DNA of 64,000 nucleotides from Lysobacter sp. yr284 (GTDB lineage: Bacteria > Pseudomonadota > Gammaproteobacteria > Xanthomonadales > Xanthomonadaceae), in contig NZ_FNPT01000002.1 of NCBI RefSeq assembly GCF_900107375.1, positions 244,690 to 308,689 of the forward strand, written 5' to 3'. Position 1 is the first letter of the stretch. Every line of letters begins with the position of its first letter. The notes under the pieces were generated by a model. That model was not told the origin of the DNA and made no database searches. It worked only from the letters and a program-made list of their open reading frames with translations. The translations under genes and the position numbers were made by a program. Positions 62,034 through 64,000 of this stretch are shown here, in pieces.

Positions 62034-63563
62034 TCAGGCCGCCAGCAGTTTCAGCGAAATCCCCAGCCCCGCCATGTCCTGCGGCTCGCCCTCCAGGTCC
62101 GCGCGCACCAGCGGGCGCGAGTCCAGCCAGCGCCGCGATACGGTCAGGGTGAGGGTGTTGCCGTCGGCGTGGGCGTCGAGCTGCGGGATCGGGTCGGATT
62201 CGTGCGCGCGGTGCAGCAGCACCGCCAGGCGCAGCAGCGCCGAGCTGCGCCGCACCGCCGACAGCAGGCGGTCGGGCAGGGCGTCGAAGGCGGTCTTGGG
62301 GATGCTGCGGCGGTGGGTGCGCACCAGCGCGGCGAGGAACTGCTGCTGCTGGCGCGAGAAGCCGGAGATGTCCGAGTTCTCGATCACGTAGGAGCTGTGC
62401 ACGTGGTACTGGCTGTGCGCGATCGCCAGGCCCAGCTCGTGCAGGCGCGCGGCGCGCAGCAGCATCAGGCGGTCGTCGGCGTCGAGGTTCCAGGCCTTGG
62501 CGACCTGGTCGAACAGGCGCAGCAAGGTCGCCTCGACCCGCCGCGACTGCGGCTCGTCGATGCCGTAGCGCTTGACCAGCGAGGCGACGGCGGCATCGCG
62601 CGGGTCGTCGGCGCCGCCGCGGCCGAGCATGTCGTAGAGCACGCCTTCGCGCATCGCCGCCTTGCTGATGGCCATGCGCTGCAGGCCGAGCACGTTGAAG
62701 GCGGCTTCCAGGATCAAGATGCCGCCGGCGATCACCGGGCGGCGGTCGGAGGACAGGCCGGGCAGGTCGATGGCCTCGATCCGGTCGGCCTGCAGCAGCT
62801 TGTCGCGCAGCGCCGGCAGGGCCTCGGCGGTGACCGCGCCCTTGGTCAGCTTCATCGCCGCGCAGATCTCGCCGATGGCCTTGTTGGTGCCCGACGACCC
62901 CAGCGCCTCGTGCCAGCCCAGGCTGCGGTAGGTGCCGGCGAACTGCTGGAACTCGGCCGAGACCTCGTTGAGCGCGTCGCGCCATTTCTTCTTCGACAGC
63001 TTGCCGTTGTCGAAGAAGCGGCGGGTGGTGGCGATGCAGCCGACCTGCAGGCTCTCGCGCTCGATCGCCTCGAAGCCGGAACCGACGATGCACTCGGTCG
63101 AGCCGCCGCCGATGTCGATCACCAGCCGGCGTTCGTCGGGCTTGGACGGCTGGGCGTGGGCGACGCCGAGGTAGATCAGGCGCGCCTCTTCGCGGCCGGA
63201 GACCACTTCGATGGCGTGGCCCAGGGCCGATTCGGCCGGCATCAGGAACGCCTGCGGCGCGGCCAGCCGGCGCACGGTGTTGGTGGCGATCGCGCGCACC
63301 CTCTGCGGCGGCACGTCGCGGATGCGCTGGCCGAAACGCGACAGGCACTCCAGCGCGCGCTGGCGCACCTCGGGGGCGAGCCCGCCCTTGCGGTCCAGGC
63401 CCTCGGCCATGCGCACGGTCTCGCGCAGCCGGTCGACGGTGCGCAGCTGCCCGAGCACGTAGCGCGCCACCACCATGTGGAAGCTGTTGGAGCCCATGTC
63501 GACCGCGGCGAGCAGGTCGCCGTCTTCCAGCGGCAGGCGGCTGGTCGGGAATACGTTATCCAT
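62034..63563 (-). CDS. ppx: Exopolyphosphatase Ppx/GppA
   Basis: 509-residue sugar-kinase-fold phosphatase that releases Pi from polyphosphate (and possibly pppGpp). The N-terminal LLAAVDMGSNSFHMVVARYV is the phosphate-1 motif, VIDIGGGSTECIVGSGFEAI is phosphate-2, and the C-terminal HD-like domain has LLRAARLHELGLAIAHSQYH and VHSSYVIENSDISGFSRQQQ. Length matches E. coli Ppx (513). It is 15 bp after ppk1, forming the conserved ppk-ppx unit. Confidence 0.95.
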   Translation of the reverse strand: MDNVFPTSRLPLEDGDLLAAVDMGSNSFHMVVARYVLGQLRTVDRLRETVRMAEGLDRKGGLAPEVRQRALECLSRFGQRIRDVPPQRVRAIATNTVRRLAAPQAFLMPAESALGHAIEVVSGREEARLIYLGVAHAQPSKPDERRLVIDIGGGSTECIVGSGFEAIERESLQVGCIATTRRFFDNGKLSKKKWRDALNEVSAEFQQFAGTYRSLGWHEALGSSGTNKAIGEICAAMKLTKGAVTAEALPALRDKLLQADRIEAIDLPGLSSDRRPVIAGGILILEAAFNVLGLQRMAISKAAMREGVLYDMLGRGGADDPRDAAVASLVKRYGIDEPQSRRVEATLLRLFDQVAKAWNLDADDRLMLLRAARLHELGLAIAHSQYHVHSSYVIENSDISGFSRQQQQFLAALVRTHRRSIPKTAFDALPDRLLSAVRRSSALLRLAVLLHRAHESDPIPQLDAHADGNTLTLTVSRRWLDSRPLVRADLEGEPQDMAGLGISLKLLAA

Positions 63564-63578
63564 GCGCGGGAGTTTGGG

Positions 63579-64000
63579 TCATCCGCACAACTTAGCCAAC
63601 AAAGTCGCCTGGGCCGAGTGCGGCATGGCGCCGTCGGCCGGCAGCACGCGCTGGTAGCTGCCGTCGGCCTGCAGGGCCCAGGCGTTGAGGTTGTCGGCCA
63701 GGTAGTTGGCCAGCGCCTCCTCGTAGACCCGGCCGCGCAGGTCCGAATCCAGGATCGGGAAGCCGGTCTCGACCCGGCGCAGCAGGTTGCGTTCCAGCCA
63801 GTCGGCGCTGGAGCAGAACAGGTCCGGGGCGCCGTCGTTGGCGAACCAGTAGACGCGGTGGTGCTCCAGGAAGCGGCCGACGATCGAGCGCACCCGGATG
63901 TTGTCGGACACGCCGTCCACGCCCGGGCGCAGGGTGCAGGCGCCGCGCACGATCAGGTCGATCTGCACCCCGGCCTGCGAGGCCTGGTACAGCGCGCGGA
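63579..64000 (-). CDS. ppk1: Polyphosphate kinase Ppk1, C-terminal part
   Basis: C-terminal ~140 residues; the gene continues beyond the right edge. RALYQASQAGVQIDLIVRGA then CTLRPGVDGVSDNIRVRSIV and GRFLEHHRVYWFANDG are the conserved end of Ppk1, with the second phospholipase-D-like HKD-derived region. Ppk1 makes polyphosphate from ATP and Ppx degrades it; the two genes are adjacent. The N-terminal catalytic His is outside the window. Confidence 0.94.
   Translation of the reverse strand, partial: RALYQASQAGVQIDLIVRGACTLRPGVDGVSDNIRVRSIVGRFLEHHRVYWFANDGAPDLFCSSADWLERNLLRRVETGFPILDSDLRGRVYEEALANYLADNLNAWALQADGSYQRVLPADGAMPHSAQATLLAKLCG

Overview
The window is a high-GC (about 70 %), tightly packed bacterial chromosome segment. 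Gene content (minCDE, purT, bpt, tesB, rlmKL, rlmJ, mfd, opgDH, creBC/creD, ppx-ppk1) and protein style point to a gammaproteobacterium of the Xanthomonadaceae, most likely Lysobacter or a close relative. No phage, plasmid, transposase, CRISPR array, rRNA or tRNA gene was recognised. The accessory content consists of dispersed short repeats, small secreted proteins and a few poorly characterised operons.

Layout. 0-5 kb: the min division-site operon (minC-minD-minE, minus strand) led by an acetyltransferase whose stop overlaps the minC start, then a NarL-type two-component pair. 5-9.5 kb: an SRPBCC protein, DUF423, a 3-methyladenine glycosylase, a methyltransferase and an M15 peptidase. 9.6-11.3 kb: an SPFH/band-7 operon with a small membrane protein, a ribbon-helix-helix regulator and a DUF4177 protein, preceded by two tandem TTGATATCAA palindromes. 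11.5-20 kb: purT, an R2K-like ATP-grasp/SUKH pair, a lipoprotein nuclease/phosphatase, bpt and a six-EF-hand secreted protein. 20-28 kb: a sigma factor with a membrane-embedded C-terminus, a DUF2007 protein, tesB, an amidase, and rlmKL carrying an in-frame repeat insertion. 28-35 kb: two pirins, aquaporin Z, small secreted proteins and several copies of a ~400-bp repeat. 35-44 kb: mfd, two DUF6289-like secreted peptides, a CDF transporter, DUF1963, a Cys-rich peptide and rlmJ. 44.8-50.3 kb: creB-creC, a secreted alpha/beta hydrolase, and creD behind a perfect TTCAC-N6-TTCAC cre tag. 50.6-58 kb: acetyltransferase/nitrilase pair, glycosyltransferase/PAP2 pair, and opgD-opgH for osmoregulated periplasmic glucan. 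58-64 kb: YkgJ, PhnA, an XRE regulator and a DUF1275 protein linked by a shared GATGT-N5-ACATC palindrome, an acyl-CoA ligase, ppx and the C-terminal end of ppk1.

Three dispersed repeat families fill most intergenic gaps: family 1 (TGTAGGAGCGGCGCRAGCCG), family 2 (TGTGGGAGGGCCTTCAGGCC) and family 3 (CCGCGAAGGCGGGGATCC). They usually occur as inverted pairs, which is REP/BIME-like. Many genes are coupled by 4-bp ATGA/GTGA overlaps. All functional calls come from reading the protein sequences; no database search was possible.
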